A stretch of DNA of 64,000 nucleotides from Wolbachia endosymbiont of Meromenopon meropis. Lineage in GTDB: Bacteria > Pseudomonadota > Alphaproteobacteria > Rickettsiales > Anaplasmataceae. Positions 1-9,689 of this stretch are shown here, piece by piece. A program made the position numbers and the translations under genes. Under the pieces are notes generated by a model. The model saw nothing but the letters and a program-made list of their open reading frames with translations. It was not told the DNA's origin and ran no database searches. Numbering within the stretch: the stretch's first letter is position 1; every line of letters begins with the position of its first letter. The stretch spans positions 62,001 to 126,000 of the forward strand of contig JAJETZ010000002.1 of assembly GCA_029784595.1 (NCBI GenBank), written 5' to 3'.

Positions 1-951
1 CCCAGCTTTCATACCATAGAGATAACGCGAATAATTTTCGATGCCTTTACACGTTCCTGTTGTTAACATCATCTCTATATCAAAATTAGTGCGTTGCTCA
101 AGACGTTTTGCTTCAACAATTTTTCCTTGTGAGTAATAATAATTCAAACGTTCATCTAACTCTTTTTTAATTAGCTCAATTGCCTGCAATAAAGTTTCAC
201 GTGAAGTAATGTGATGGCTATTCGGTAAGATATTGATCTTATCTATACGTTTAATAATATTTTCTGTTATGACATCAATTTCAAAAATTTCTTTTACTTT
301 ATTTTTACTCAAAGATAAACGCCAAGCCTTATTCTCATAGTAAGCAGGAAATATGTCAATAATATCTTCACGTACTCTAAAATATCCTCTATCAAATTTC
401 ACACAAGAACGCTTATATTGTATATTAATTAAATTATTTAGAAAATCGTTAACATAAATTTCATCTCCAGTACTTAAAGTTATAGTCATATTTAAACAAT
501 TTTCTGGCGAACCAAGACCGTATATGCAAGAAACACTTGCAACTATAATTGTATCTTTGCGCTCTAAAAGAGAGCAAACAGCAGAATAGCGTAGCATATC
601 AATTCTTTCATTAATTACAGAATCCTTTTCAATATAAGTATCAGTTTGTGGAGAATAAGCTTCAGGCTGATAGTAATCATAATAAGAAATAAAGTATCCA
701 ACGGCATTATAAGGAAAAAATCCCTTCATTTCTTCATAAAGCTGTGCAGCTAGAGTCTTGTTGTGCGCCATAATTAATGCAGGTCTATTTGTTCTTGCAA
801 TAACGTTTGCCATAGTAAAAGTTTTGCCAGAACCAGTAACTCCGAGCAAAACCTGGTCTTTTTTACCATTATTCAATCCTGCAACCAATTTATCTATTGC
901 TTGTGGCTGATCTCCTGCTGGTTTAAAATTCGTAACAATCTGAAATTTCAT
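1..951 (-). CDS. uvrB: Excinuclease ABC subunit B (UvrB), C-terminal part cut by window edge
   Basis: This is the DNA-damage-recognition helicase subunit of nucleotide excision repair, which loads onto DNA with UvrA and recruits UvrC. The first 317 residues are present and the frame runs off the left edge. Seen: ATG at 951; Walker A GVTGSGKT at residues 37-44; the MAHNKTLAAQLYEE block; and the signature beta-hairpin region YFISYYDYYQPEAY at about 86-99, which clamps the damaged strand. The hairpin region, Walker A and spacing match the family closely. It reads away from petC, about 80 bp apart. The identification is certain; the length and intactness of the remainder are unknown. Confidence 0.97.
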   Translation of the reverse strand, partial: MKFQIVTNFKPAGDQPQAIDKLVAGLNNGKKDQVLLGVTGSGKTFTMANVIARTNRPALIMAHNKTLAAQLYEEMKGFFPYNAVGYFISYYDYYQPEAYSPQTDTYIEKDSVINERIDMLRYSAVCSLLERKDTIIVASVSCIYGLGSPENCLNMTITLSTGDEIYVNDFLNNLINIQYKRSCVKFDRGYFRVREDIIDIFPAYYENKAWRLSLSKNKVKEIFEIDVITENIIKRIDKINILPNSHHITSRETLLQAIELIKKELDERLNYYYSQGKIVEAKRLEQRTNFDIEMMLTTGTCKGIENYSRYLYGMKAG

Positions 952-1032
952 AGTTTCTACATTTTTATAACAGACTCACCACCAATATACTTGACAATAT
1001 AGGTAAAGCTCAGAAATGAAAGAGATAAAATC

Positions 1033-1797
1033 CTACCTTTTCCATTTATAAAGTTTGTTCCAAGTTTTATTATTGGTTAGTATAAAAAATACTGTTAAAA
1101 CTACAAAATATGCTATCACCTTAAATCCAAGCTTGTGTCGATGCTCTAGCTCTGGCTCTGCTGCCCACTGCAAAAAATTTACTACATCGTACGCCATGTT
1201 TTCAACTGTAGCAGGCATTGTATCGTCGTACTCCACTATTCCTTCTGAAAGTGGTGGTGCCATAGCCAGTTTTCCAGTTGGAAAATATGAATTAAAATAT
1301 AATCCATTTTCATCTTGTTTATTATCTTGATAATCTGTAAGAAGCGAATATACATAATTTGCACCATCGTGTCTTGCCTTAATTATCAATGACAAGTCTG
1401 GTGGAATCGCACCATTGTTACTTGCAGCTGCAGCTTCCTTAGAAGCAAAAGGCGCAACAAAATAATCAGAAGGTATTCCAGGCCTATCAAACATCTCACC
1501 TAAGTCATTAGGACCATCTTTAACCTTATAAGATGCTGCAATCCGTTTTACATCATCTTCAGAAAAACCGATATCCTGTAAATTACGAAACGCTACTCTA
1601 TTCATTGAATGACAAGCAGCGCAAACTTCTTTATATACTTTATAGCCACGCCGAATTGCTTCTCTATCAAAGTATCCAGTGATTCCATCGAAACTCCAGT
1701 TCATTTTTTTATTTGGCAATGGTTTAAATTCTTCAGCAGATAAAAAATGCACAAAAAATAAAATATAAAACATAGTTGATACACGCTTAATTAGCAT
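1033..1797 (-). CDS. petC: Cytochrome c1, haem subunit of the bc1 complex
   Basis: The c1 subunit of ubiquinol-cytochrome c reductase passes electrons from the Rieske centre to cytochrome c at the periplasmic face. The protein has 254 residues: an N-terminal hydrophobic signal (about 5-20), haem-attachment CAACH at 59-63, the axial methionine region LAMAPPLSEG (Met179), and a C-terminal anchor helix at about 224-241. The start codon lies one base after the petB stop, so the two genes are translated as a tight pair. A gene for the Rieske subunit (petA) is not next to them, unlike the classic fbcFBH operon. Confidence 0.96.
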   Translation of the reverse strand: MLIKRVSTMFYILFFVHFLSAEEFKPLPNKKMNWSFDGITGYFDREAIRRGYKVYKEVCAACHSMNRVAFRNLQDIGFSEDDVKRIAASYKVKDGPNDLGEMFDRPGIPSDYFVAPFASKEAAAASNNGAIPPDLSLIIKARHDGANYVYSLLTDYQDNKQDENGLYFNSYFPTGKLAMAPPLSEGIVEYDDTMPATVENMAYDVVNFLQWAAEPELEHRHKLGFKVIAYFVVLTVFFILTNNKTWNKLYKWKR

Positions 1798-1798
1798 T

Positions 1799-3028
1799 TT
1801 ATTTCATCTCCGGTATAGAATCACTTATAGTTTTTGGTAGTTTACCTAATTTTTCATATCTGCCAAGAAGTGGTAAAATTATCAAAAAGTACCCAAAATA
1901 ATAACAAGAAGAAAGTCTACTTAAAGTAACATAAGGTTCTTTAACCTCCTTTCCTCCAAGCCAAACAAGAAACGCAAAATTTATCAAAAAAATCCAGAAA
2001 AATTTTCTAAACAACGGACGATAGGTGCCGCTTTTAACTTTTGATCTATCGAGCCAAGGCAATAAAAACCAGACTAAAACAGATCCAAACATGGCAAACA
2101 CACCAATAGGCTTATTTGGAATTGAACGCAAAATTGCGTAAAAGGGCAAAAAATACCATTCCGGCACTATATGTGTTGGAGTAACCATAGGATTAGCTTC
2201 TATATAGTTATCGGGATGCCCCAAATAATTAGGAGCGTAAAAAACAAACGCAAATAAAACTATAAAAAATAGACCAAGAGTTACACAGTCTTTCACTACA
2301 TAATAAGGATAAAATGGAATGGTATCTCTAGCAGATTTTACCTCTATTCCACTTGGATTGCTAGAACCAAATCTATGCAGAGCAATAATATGTAAAGTAG
2401 CCAAAGCAATAATTATAAAAGGCAAGAGATAATGTAAGGCAAAAAAACGGTTGAGTGTCGGATTATCAACAGAAAAACCACCCCATAGCCACACAACTAT
2501 CTTATCACCAATTAGAGGTACTGCTGAAAATAAATTAGTTATAACAGTTGCTCCCCAAAAACTCATTTGTCCCCAAGGAAGAACATATCCCATAAAAGCC
2601 GTTGCCATCATCGCAAAAAATATAAATATGCCAATAAACCAAACTATTTCCCGTGGCTTTTTATAAGACCCATAATACAATCCGCGAATTATATGAGTAT
2701 AAACTACAATAAAAAAAAGCGACGCTCCAACAGAGTGAGTGTAACGTATCAGCCATCCATAGTTAACATTGCGCATTATATGCTCTACACTATTAAATGC
2801 ATATTCGACGTGTGGAGTATAATGCATAGCAAGAAAAATACCAGTTATTACTTGTAAAAGTAACGCCATACCAGCCAGAGAACCGAAATTCCAAGCATAA
2901 TTCAGATTTTTTGGTACTTGATAAGAAGCGACATGTTTTAAAAAAGAAAACACAGGCAACCTATATTCTATCCAATTTAACAGACCCTTTTCTTCTTCTG
3001 CCGTCACCTTCTTTGCACCATCATGCAT
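1799..3028 (-). CDS. petB: Cytochrome b, membrane core of the bc1 complex
   Basis: Cytochrome b carries the two b haems and the Qo and Qi quinone sites of complex III. At 409 residues it has the usual length for the alphaproteobacterial and mitochondrial type, with multiple membrane helices. Diagnostic stretches include the Qo-site [12 protein letters not shown] motif in the second half and the [18 protein letters not shown] block in the first half. It begins at an ATG (3028) and is followed after one base by petC. The upstream 235 bp is too short for a Rieske gene and holds a hairpin that may end the preceding ubiB transcript. Confidence 0.97.
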   Translation of the reverse strand: MHDGAKKVTAEEEKGLLNWIEYRLPVFSFLKHVASYQVPKNLNYAWNFGSLAGMALLLQVITGIFLAMHYTPHVEYAFNSVEHIMRNVNYGWLIRYTHSVGASLFFIVVYTHIIRGLYYGSYKKPREIVWFIGIFIFFAMMATAFMGYVLPWGQMSFWGATVITNLFSAVPLIGDKIVVWLWGGFSVDNPTLNRFFALHYLLPFIIIALATLHIIALHRFGSSNPSGIEVKSARDTIPFYPYYVVKDCVTLGLFFIVLFAFVFYAPNYLGHPDNYIEANPMVTPTHIVPEWYFLPFYAILRSIPNKPIGVFAMFGSVLVWFLLPWLDRSKVKSGTYRPLFRKFFWIFLINFAFLVWLGGKEVKEPYVTLSRLSSCYYFGYFLIILPLLGRYEKLGKLPKTISDSIPEMK

Positions 3029-3184
3029 AGATATTAAATATTCATTAACTTTAACTTTGCTAGTTTAGCAGCTTATCTTATAAGATGCAATTATAAAAAC
3101 TTTAACTCGAAAACTAAACCTCTAACAGCGAACATCTCTTGGAGATAATACACTCTCTGAATTCTCATCTAAATAATTGTTCAG

Positions 3185-3218
3185 TCGGTAAAATCCCGCT
3201 ATCTTCTAGCGGGACCGA
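3185..3218 (-). terminator. Hairpin between ubiB and petB, possible terminator
   Basis: A perfect 8-bp stem (3194-3201 with 3207-3214, loop of 5) made of CCCGCTA/TAGCGGG is the most GC-rich hairpin in the neighbourhood. A second short arm pair (about 3186-3189 with 3214-3217) extends it across a bulge. On the minus strand, which carries ubiB, it is followed by a short ATTTT, as in a weak Rho-independent terminator. A dispersed palindromic repeat is the alternative. Confidence 0.5.
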
Positions 3219-3263
3219 GGTAAATTCCATTCATTTTAACCATGGTAATTTAAAAAGCAACAC

Positions 3264-4697
3264 TTATAAAAAGACAAAAACTTTAATTGTTAGCATTACA
3301 ATAATAAACCACAGCAAAAAATAGGTTTTCCGATTTGATTTAATTTTAACCTGGATATTTTCTAGTTTTTGGTCTGCTATTAAATTCAACTTTTCCACAA
3401 GGCTAAAAATTCCATAAATTGTCTTTACAGGATAAGAACTATTGACTCTTTTTCTATAACTCATCTTATATTTATGTTGATTTTTTGTCCATATTTCAAC
3501 TATCTTCCACATATTAATCTTTGGATATATTTTTCTACATACCCCCTCTAGTAAAATCATACTTTTCTGAAGTAATAACAACTGCGTTTGAACCTTCATA
3601 TCAAAATCACTAGTTATCTTCAATAATTGAGCAAGTAAGCTGGCAAAAGAAATTTTTTGTATAGGTTGCCCTATAATAGGCTCACCTATTGCTCTACACG
3701 CAGTAACAAAATTTTTATGATCTCGAGAAACATAGCCAGCTCTAAAATGTACTTTTGCAACATAATCATAATCTCGATTTAAAAATCCCTTTAGTATCTC
3801 TACAACATAACAACACGTTTCTCGGTCTATTCGTCCCATAATTCCACAATCAAGAGCAATAATATTGTCATCACTATCGACCATTAGATTTCCAGGATGT
3901 ATATCTGCGTGGAAAAAACAATCTCTATATACTTGATTACAAAATGATTGTATGAGATTTATAGCTATTTGTTTACGATTGTTTAGTTTTTCAATTTCGT
4001 ATATTGGTGTTGCTTCTATCCATTCTAATGTTAAAACTTTTCTTGAAGTTCTACTCCAATCTACTTCGGGTACATAAAAACCTTTGTCGTTTTTTGTGTT
4101 TTTCTTTAACTCTGAAAAATGAGCTGCCTCAAAGCGTAGGTCTAACTCTAATTTGCAAATTTCAGCAAAGGTCTTAACTATTTCGATCGGTTTTAGCCTC
4201 TTTGATTGTTCGTTAAATCTTTCTGTAATTTCTGCAAGCCAAAAAAGTGTTTTTATATCTCTTAAAAAAACTCTCTCAATATTTGGCCTTAAAATCTTTA
4301 CTGCAACTTCTTTGCTTTCTACTGTAATTGCTTTATGCACTTGAGAAATTGATGCGGCAGCAACCGGCTCTTTAGAAAAGCTTAAAAAAATATCACTCAT
4401 CTTACAATTAAATTCGCTTTCTATAATTTCAACTGCTATTTTGTATGAAAAAGATGACAGCCTATCACATATTAATAACAAGTTATTTGTTATATCTTTA
4501 TCTAAAATATCAGTACGTGATGAAATAGATTGTCCAAATTTAATAAATATAGGACCTAATTTTTCAAGAGCACACTTTAATTTGTAACCTTGTATTTTAT
4601 TTATTGACTTTCTTGAGGAGGAAAATAAATGAGGTAGTATATTGTACCGAGTTAGTACTACAGTTATATGTAAAAGACGCAAAATATTTTGAATCAT
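3264..4697 (-). CDS. ubiB: UbiB-family ABC1 atypical kinase/ATPase
   Basis: UbiB is a protein-kinase-like ATPase needed for ubiquinone biosynthesis at the membrane, though its direct substrate is not settled. Seen in 477 residues: the family's KFGQS motif (KxGQ), the alanine-rich AAASISQVHKA nucleotide loop, the HADIHPGNLM catalytic loop, a DCG metal-binding triad in place of DFG, and one hydrophobic C-terminal helix. Its ATG overlaps the znuC stop by four bases (ATGA), so it is translationally coupled to znuC. This pairing of unrelated functions looks like a lineage-specific fusion of operons. Confidence 0.92.
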   Translation of the reverse strand: MIQNILRLLHITVVLTRYNILPHLFSSSRKSINKIQGYKLKCALEKLGPIFIKFGQSISSRTDILDKDITNNLLLICDRLSSFSYKIAVEIIESEFNCKMSDIFLSFSKEPVAAASISQVHKAITVESKEVAVKILRPNIERVFLRDIKTLFWLAEITERFNEQSKRLKPIEIVKTFAEICKLELDLRFEAAHFSELKKNTKNDKGFYVPEVDWSRTSRKVLTLEWIEATPIYEIEKLNNRKQIAINLIQSFCNQVYRDCFFHADIHPGNLMVDSDDNIIALDCGIMGRIDRETCCYVVEILKGFLNRDYDYVAKVHFRAGYVSRDHKNFVTACRAIGEPIIGQPIQKISFASLLAQLLKITSDFDMKVQTQLLLLQKSMILLEGVCRKIYPKINMWKIVEIWTKNQHKYKMSYRKRVNSSYPVKTIYGIFSLVEKLNLIADQKLENIQVKIKSNRKTYFLLWFIIVMLTIKVFVFL

Positions 4698-5428
4698 TTT
4701 TCTGCATAACTAGCAAATATTTCATTTAGGGTTTTATTCTTCATAATGTCGCCAGGTCTACCTTCGTAATATATAGCATTATTTATGCAGATAATATAAT
4801 CTGAACATGGTACTATGGAATTTAAGTCATGAGAGGTCATAAGAACTGAAATCAATCGTTTTTTTGCTATTTTAGTTATAATTTCATAAAATTTGGCTCG
4901 TGCGCTAACATCCATTGCACTAACAGGTTCATCCAGAATAATTAAGTCAGGTTCTACAATTAAACATCGTGCAAGCAGCAACAATTGTATTTGCCCTGCA
5001 GAAATCTCTAATATTTGATTCTTCAAGATACTACCAATACCAACTAATTCTATTGCCTTTGTAATAATTGATCGATCCTTCTTCAATTTTGTAGAAAAGC
5101 TATTTAAAAGAAAATACTCAACTGTTATAGGCATTAAATTACTAATACAAAAGTTTTGTGGCATATAGCTAATTTTTATATTATGAGCAAAAATGATAGT
5201 ACCAGTACAATTCTTGTTTATACCGGCAACTGCTCTTATTAAAGAGGTTTTACCTCCACCATTTGGACCAAGTATAGTAACTACATCCCCTTTTTCTATT
5301 GAAATATTAATATTATCGAGAACCCTCTTATTATTGTATGTAAGAGTAAGATTTTCTATCTTTAAAACGCTATTATTGACATTATTCGATTTTTTGACAA
5401 AATTCACTTTTTCCTTAACATTTTTCAT
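4694..5428 (-). CDS. znuC: Zinc ABC transporter ATPase (ZnuC type)
   Basis: This is the ATP-hydrolysing subunit that should power zinc uptake with ZnuA and a ZnuB permease, which is not in the window. Over 244 residues it shows Walker A GPNGGGKT at 54-61, Q-loop Gln91, Walker B LIILDEP at 162-168 and the H-loop His200 (MTSHD). The ABC signature reads ISAGQ at 142-146 instead of LSGGQ, a noticeable deviation. The N-terminal 20 residues are an unusual Lys/Asn-rich extension. The start ATG (5428) overlaps the start of divergent znuA. Assignment to zinc rather than manganese rests on that neighbour. Confidence 0.88.
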   Translation of the reverse strand: MKNVKEKVNFVKKSNNVNNSVLKIENLTLTYNNKRVLDNINISIEKGDVVTILGPNGGGKTSLIRAVAGINKNCTGTIIFAHNIKISYMPQNFCISNLMPITVEYFLLNSFSTKLKKDRSIITKAIELVGIGSILKNQILEISAGQIQLLLLARCLIVEPDLIILDEPVSAMDVSARAKFYEIITKIAKKRLISVLMTSHDLNSIVPCSDYIICINNAIYYEGRPGDIMKNKTLNEIFASYAEK

Positions 5429-6314
5429 GAGATATTTGCTAACTTACTTTGTATCACTCTTGCTTGCACTATATCACAGTAGCGCACTTTCGTACAATTT
5501 AAAAATTGTGGCTACAATAAAACCAATACATTCTCTTGTAGCATCTGTTACAGATGGAATTTCAAAACCCATCCTACTTGGATACACAGAATCTGTACAT
5601 AATTATATATTAAAACCATCTGATGCAAGTAATTTAGATTCAAGCAATGTTATATTTTATGTTGATGATAATCTAGAAACATTCGTCAAAACTTTCGCTA
5701 GAAGGGGGAAAGAACTTGTGCGCTTATCACAAGCGGCAAATCTTCTTCCAGTTCGAACATATTCATTTTTTAAAAACATTATTCATATTCGAAACGAAAA
5801 AGACATATACGTCTGGCTCAATCCTGAAAATGCAAAGAACATGATACTGTATATAAGTACAGTACTATCTCGTATAGATAAAAAAAATTCTCATAAATAC
5901 AATCAAAATGCAATCAAAGCTATAAATAAGATGGACCAAGAAGTAAGAAAAATTCTACAAGAATTGAATGACTTTAGAAAGCAAAGATATATAGTTACTC
6001 ACGATACCTACCAATATTTCGAAAAATATTTTGGTTTAAATCATCCAAATGCAATTCTTTCGATGGAAGAAGATGCTTATGTAAGTATAAAAAGTTTAAT
6101 AAAATTAAAAAAGATGATAAGAGAAGAAAATATTAAGTGCATCTTCTCCTCTTCAAGAGAAGATAGCATAAAGTCCAAATTACTTTCTAACAATACAAAA
6201 ATAGTAACCCTTGATCCTATCGGATCGAGTATAAAACCTGGAAAAGAAGCATATTTAACGATAATTAACGATATTGCGCAAAATTTCAAATCTTGCTTTA
6301 CTGAATCTCAGTAA
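5427..6314 (+). CDS. znuA: Periplasmic zinc-binding protein (ZnuA type)
   Basis: A cluster A-I metal-binding protein that captures zinc for the ABC importer. The chosen ATG at 5427 gives 295 residues beginning with a clear signal peptide (about 1-20); the same frame is open further upstream, but that part lies antisense inside znuC and looks non-coding. Likely metal ligands are His35 in IKPIHSLV, His58 in ESVHNYILKPSD, the later THDTYQYFEKYF histidine and an acidic residue near the C-terminus. The His-rich loop of classical ZnuA is absent. Its start codon shares two bases with the start codon of divergent znuC. Confidence 0.88.
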   Translation: MRYLLTYFVSLLLALYHSSALSYNLKIVATIKPIHSLVASVTDGISKPILLGYTESVHNYILKPSDASNLDSSNVIFYVDDNLETFVKTFARRGKELVRLSQAANLLPVRTYSFFKNIIHIRNEKDIYVWLNPENAKNMILYISTVLSRIDKKNSHKYNQNAIKAINKMDQEVRKILQELNDFRKQRYIVTHDTYQYFEKYFGLNHPNAILSMEEDAYVSIKSLIKLKKMIREENIKCIFSSSREDSIKSKLLSNNTKIVTLDPIGSSIKPGKEAYLTIINDIAQNFKSCFTESQ

Positions 6315-6346
6315 GAATACAATCAAAGATTTCAAAAGATTTTATT

Positions 6347-6781
6347 TTAATAAATGCAAAGCTGTATTAACTCGCACTCCGTAAAAAAGAAAGCTATCTC
6401 TCTATTAGCATTCTCCAAGCTATCTGAACCATGAACTCTATTTTCACTAATATTATCAGCAAAATCACCTCTAATTGTACCTTTATAAGCACATTTTGGA
6501 TCTGTTGCTCCCATAACTTGTCTGTATTTACTCACTGCATTTTCACCAACTAAAATCTGAACTATTATAGAACCCGAGCTCATAAATTCGACTAGTTCAT
6601 CAAAAAACGATCTATCTTTATGTATTATATAAAATTGTTCTGCCTGTTTCCTTGTCAGGAACATCATTTTTTGCGCCACAATTCTTAATCCTGATTTTTC
6701 TATGTAGGAATTTATGCTACCCGTAATATTGTTTTTTACTGCGTCAGGTTTCAATATCGAAAGCGTTTTTTCAATTATCAT
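6347..6781 (-). CDS. ndk: Nucleoside diphosphate kinase
   Basis: It transfers phosphate from ATP to other nucleoside diphosphates through a phosphohistidine. The ATG at 6781 gives 144 residues ([15 protein letters not shown]), matching the family length of about 140; an ATG 33 bases upstream would add residues not typical of the family. The active-site histidine lies in [12 protein letters not shown], and the [17 protein letters not shown] block is the nucleotide site. It is convergent with znuA, only 32 bp apart. Confidence 0.96.
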   Translation of the reverse strand: MIIEKTLSILKPDAVKNNITGSINSYIEKSGLRIVAQKMMFLTRKQAEQFYIIHKDRSFFDELVEFMSSGSIIVQILVGENAVSKYRQVMGATDPKCAYKGTIRGDFADNISENRVHGSDSLENANREIAFFFTECELIQLCIY

Positions 6782-7712
6782 GCTATGATTGCTTATATAA
6801 TGTCTCATATTCACAAGTCTATTGTATAAAAAATTTTATTTCATATATAAAGTAATTTTTTATTTTTATTTTTAGAATTAATTCTTAAAATTGATTTTTT
6901 TTAGAAGTGATAGAACTACCGCGAGAATACTCAATCTGTTTGCCAAAATTTATTAAAAATTCAAAGTCATTATGTTCTTGTAAAACAATAAAGAACTTTT
7001 GATTTAAACTTCGATTGGTTATTTTAGAATGTATCTTGCGTTGCAATAAAAAAAATTGCAGAAAATGAATGAGTGCGCGCTATATCTTTGGATGCATCAA
7101 AGCATATCATGTCATTCAACAATGACTATTTTTATTACTAATTTCTTATTTTGTATTACTAGTCATAGCACAAAAATTAACACTTGATAATATTCACTAA
7201 TTACTCTATCGTGCATAACTTTTACACGCTATCTATGTTCTTAATATTTTAAAATTTTCAACATGTAGTGAGTAATTCGTAATATGTCAAAGATAGTTAA
7301 TTGCATATAGAAGCAATGAATCTAGAGACAAAATTCAAGAAAAATATCGAATATTTTATATTTTTAATAAAACAAAAACATATCAAATATGATGCTTTTA
7401 ATTAGATAGATATACAGCACAATAATACTTCAATTCTTAATTGTATTTTGGTTTTACTTATAAAGTGTTTGTAAAATTTCATTTGTAATAATTGTTAAAT
7501 TTTCTTGAATCGATATACAAAATCTTTAGTGCGCCACTTCCTTTTATATTTTGTATAGAAATACTTCATTCATACATAAAAAAAATAACTCACAAAATCT
7601 ATCCATATATTGTATTTTAGCGTGAAAAAATTTAAGATACATATATTTATATATATCTAATAGGTGTTTAACTAATTTTATTGATCATTCTAATAAATGA
7701 AGTGTATTATAA
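6782..7712. other. Intergenic region, about 930 bp, with one possible decayed gene end
   Basis: Very AT-rich spacer between ndk and hemH. No intact gene, tRNA or strong terminator was seen. The only coding-like stretch is a start-less minus-strand frame at 6885-7079, listed separately. Promoters for ndk and hemH must lie here but none stands out. Confidence 0.6.
6885..7079 (-). pseudogene. Start-less open frame, possible C-terminal gene remnant
   Basis: A 64-codon open stretch upstream of ndk on the same strand, bounded by TAG at 7082-7080 and ending in TAA at 6885. It has no good start codon, yet its last half (for example QEHNDFEFLINFGKQIEY) has a balanced composition more like protein than like translated AT-rich spacer. 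I do not recognise the family. Open frames of this length do occur by chance in DNA this AT-rich, so this is only a candidate. Confidence 0.2.
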
Positions 7713-8756
7713 ATGAAGAACGCAATTGTCTTATTCAATCTCGGTGGACCTGATTCACCAGATGCGATTCGTCCCTTTTTATTCAATCTTTTTTATGACA
7801 AAAGAATAGTAAATTTACCAAATCCCTTTAGATTTTTTTTAGCAAAATTTATATCCGCAAAGCGCGAAAGCACTACACGAAAAATATATGAGCAAATTGG
7901 AGGCAAATCGCCAATTTTAGAAAATACAAAAATGCAAGCTGAAGCGCTTGAGCGAGAGCTTAACAAATCCGTCTCTTGCTCTGATTATTCAAGTAGAATT
8001 AAATTGAAATCTAAAAAAAAGAATCAGATTTCAATTTCGTATTCTAAAATGAAACTAAAACTATTCAAAGTATTTGTTTGTATGCGTTACTGGTATCCAT
8101 TTGCTGATGAAGTTATTAAAAACGTAAAGCAATTTAATCCTGACAAAATAATTCTGCTACCACTATATCCTCAATATTCTACTACTACAACTTTATCATC
8201 TATTGAAAATTGGAATAAAAAAGCCAAAAAATACAATGTGAAATGCAATACGGAAGTAATAAGTAATTATTATCATAATCGAACTTTTATTAAAGCTCAC
8301 ATTAGTCTAATATCTCAATATTACAAATTGGCAAGCAATGTTGGTAAACCGAGAATTTTATTTTCAGCTCATAGTTTACCATTAAATATTATTAAAATGG
8401 GTGATCCATATGCCTTACAAATAGAAGAAACAGTAAAGCTAATAATAAAAAAATTACATATCGATGATCTTGATTGGTCAATATGCTATCAAAGCAAAAT
8501 AGGCTCTTTAAAATGGCTAGAACCCAGCACAGAAAACGAACTCCTGAGAGCAAAAGCTGATAATGTACCTGTGGTTTTATCGCCTATATCTTTCGTTTCT
8601 GAACATTCAGAAACACTTGTTGAACTTGATATAGAGTATAAAGCAATAATCAAAGACGGATATTATTTTCGTATACCAACTCTCGGTACCAATTCCTTAT
8701 TTATAAAATGCTTGGCTGATTTGTGTAGAAATTGCTCTCAAGATTTAGATTTATAA
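7713..8756 (+). CDS. hemH: Ferrochelatase
   Basis: The last step of haem synthesis, inserting ferrous iron into protoporphyrin IX. The 347-residue product opens with [20 protein letters not shown], the family signature. It contains the catalytic FSAHSLP histidine block, CYQSKIG, and the [17 protein letters not shown] acidic metal path. It is about 30 residues longer than usual because of a lysine-rich insertion between the ALERELN helix and VCMRYWYP. Most of that insertion (codons 94-112) coincides with a DNA palindrome at 7994-8046. The frame is intact and all catalytic blocks remain, so the enzyme is probably functional. Confidence 0.95.
   Translation: MKNAIVLFNLGGPDSPDAIRPFLFNLFYDKRIVNLPNPFRFFLAKFISAKRESTTRKIYEQIGGKSPILENTKMQAEALERELNKSVSCSDYSSRIKLKSKKKNQISISYSKMKLKLFKVFVCMRYWYPFADEVIKNVKQFNPDKIILLPLYPQYSTTTTLSSIENWNKKAKKYNVKCNTEVISNYYHNRTFIKAHISLISQYYKLASNVGKPRILFSAHSLPLNIIKMGDPYALQIEETVKLIIKKLHIDDLDWSICYQSKIGSLKWLEPSTENELLRAKADNVPVVLSPISFVSEHSETLVELDIEYKAIIKDGYYFRIPTLGTNSLFIKCLADLCRNCSQDLDL
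7994..8046. repeat. Palindromic element inserted in frame within hemH
   Basis: Inner arms 8001-8012 and 8026-8037 (AAATTGAAATCT / AGATTTCAATTT) are perfect inverted repeats of 12 bp around a 13-nt A-rich loop. Outer arms TAGAAT (7994-7999) and ATTCTA (8041-8046) pair after a small internal loop. The element falls exactly where the ferrochelatase carries extra residues. This resembles the in-frame palindromic repeats described in Rickettsia (RPE) and Wolbachia (WPE). Whether copies exist elsewhere in this genome cannot be seen here. Confidence 0.6.
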
Positions 8757-8816
8757 TACTTTTCTTCTAAAACTTTATGTGATAGAATGATAAGAGGTTG
8801 TTTTTGTTAGCTATTT

Positions 8817-9689
8817 ATGCTAAATAGACTAAAAAAATCAAATACGTTTGCGCAAAAAGTGCATGATGCTTACGATCATGATGTTAGAAAAGTAATTTGC
8901 ATTGCAACGGGCTTAACGATGCTGTTATGTAGAATTTCATTGCAATTTTGTTGTGAATTTATTAATACTAATAGGTCAAATATTTTTCTTATACGAAATG
9001 TTGCTAAGTGGATAAAGTTTCCAACTTCAATTTTATATATTGCCTGTTCCACATTTACGTTGTGCAATCTAATTAAAAACTATAAAGATCCAAAAAATAA
9101 AAAAGAATTGACAGAAATTGCAGCTAAATTAGCCGGCCTTACAAGCAGTATTATAGAGGCTCTAATTATGTTGAAAATCTTTCATTTCTTGACAGCAAAT
9201 AATGCAAACGTATTGAATAATGTTCACTTGATATCAACAGTTTTATTTTTATTTATTGCAGAGCCTATAGATTATCTCTATAAATGTAAAAAATATCATA
9301 ATGCACATAAAAAATGTCATGAAATTTGTAAAAAATATCAAGATCAAAAAAAGAAAACTGATAAGTGCATAGAACATAAGGCTGAGATTACTAAATGCAG
9401 AAAGAGCTTCATCATCGGCACAATAACTTTCTCATTAGGTTTGCTTAATTTTGCATTAAAAAGAATACACGTTTCAACTACACCGATAAATTTAGGCAAT
9501 GATGTAATATATAATTTTAATTTAAGCGTAATAGTTAGTATTGTATATGGCGCAGTGTTTTTAGCGATTCATTTTAATAAACTATTCAGTCAAACAATTA
9601 ACTACTGTGATTCTTCCACTGAATCTAATGGTATCAAGCATCATATTGTCAATGACAATGGTAATAATATGAGTTCGTGCATAATATAA
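8817..9689 (+). CDS. Uncharacterised six-helix membrane protein
   Basis: I do not recognise a family. The 290-residue product has about six predicted membrane segments (near residues 27-47, 63-83, 98-120, 132-150, 195-215 and 234-254). Between helices 4 and 5 is a hydrophilic loop (about 155-192) dense in Lys, Cys and His, with several CxxH or HxxC-like spacings (KCKKYH, KKCHEICKKY). It starts at an ATG (8817), 60 bp after hemH on the same strand. Codon use matches its neighbours. It could be a lineage-specific envelope protein; metal binding by the loop is speculation. Confidence 0.75.
   Translation: MLNRLKKSNTFAQKVHDAYDHDVRKVICIATGLTMLLCRISLQFCCEFINTNRSNIFLIRNVAKWIKFPTSILYIACSTFTLCNLIKNYKDPKNKKELTEIAAKLAGLTSSIIEALIMLKIFHFLTANNANVLNNVHLISTVLFLFIAEPIDYLYKCKKYHNAHKKCHEICKKYQDQKKKTDKCIEHKAEITKCRKSFIIGTITFSLGLLNFALKRIHVSTTPINLGNDVIYNFNLSVIVSIVYGAVFLAIHFNKLFSQTINYCDSSTESNGIKHHIVNDNGNNMSSCII

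Noticed and set aside
5193..5426. A longer reading of znuA starting 78 codons upstream.
   Set aside because: The extra part is antisense to znuC, and the signal peptide begins at the 5427 ATG.
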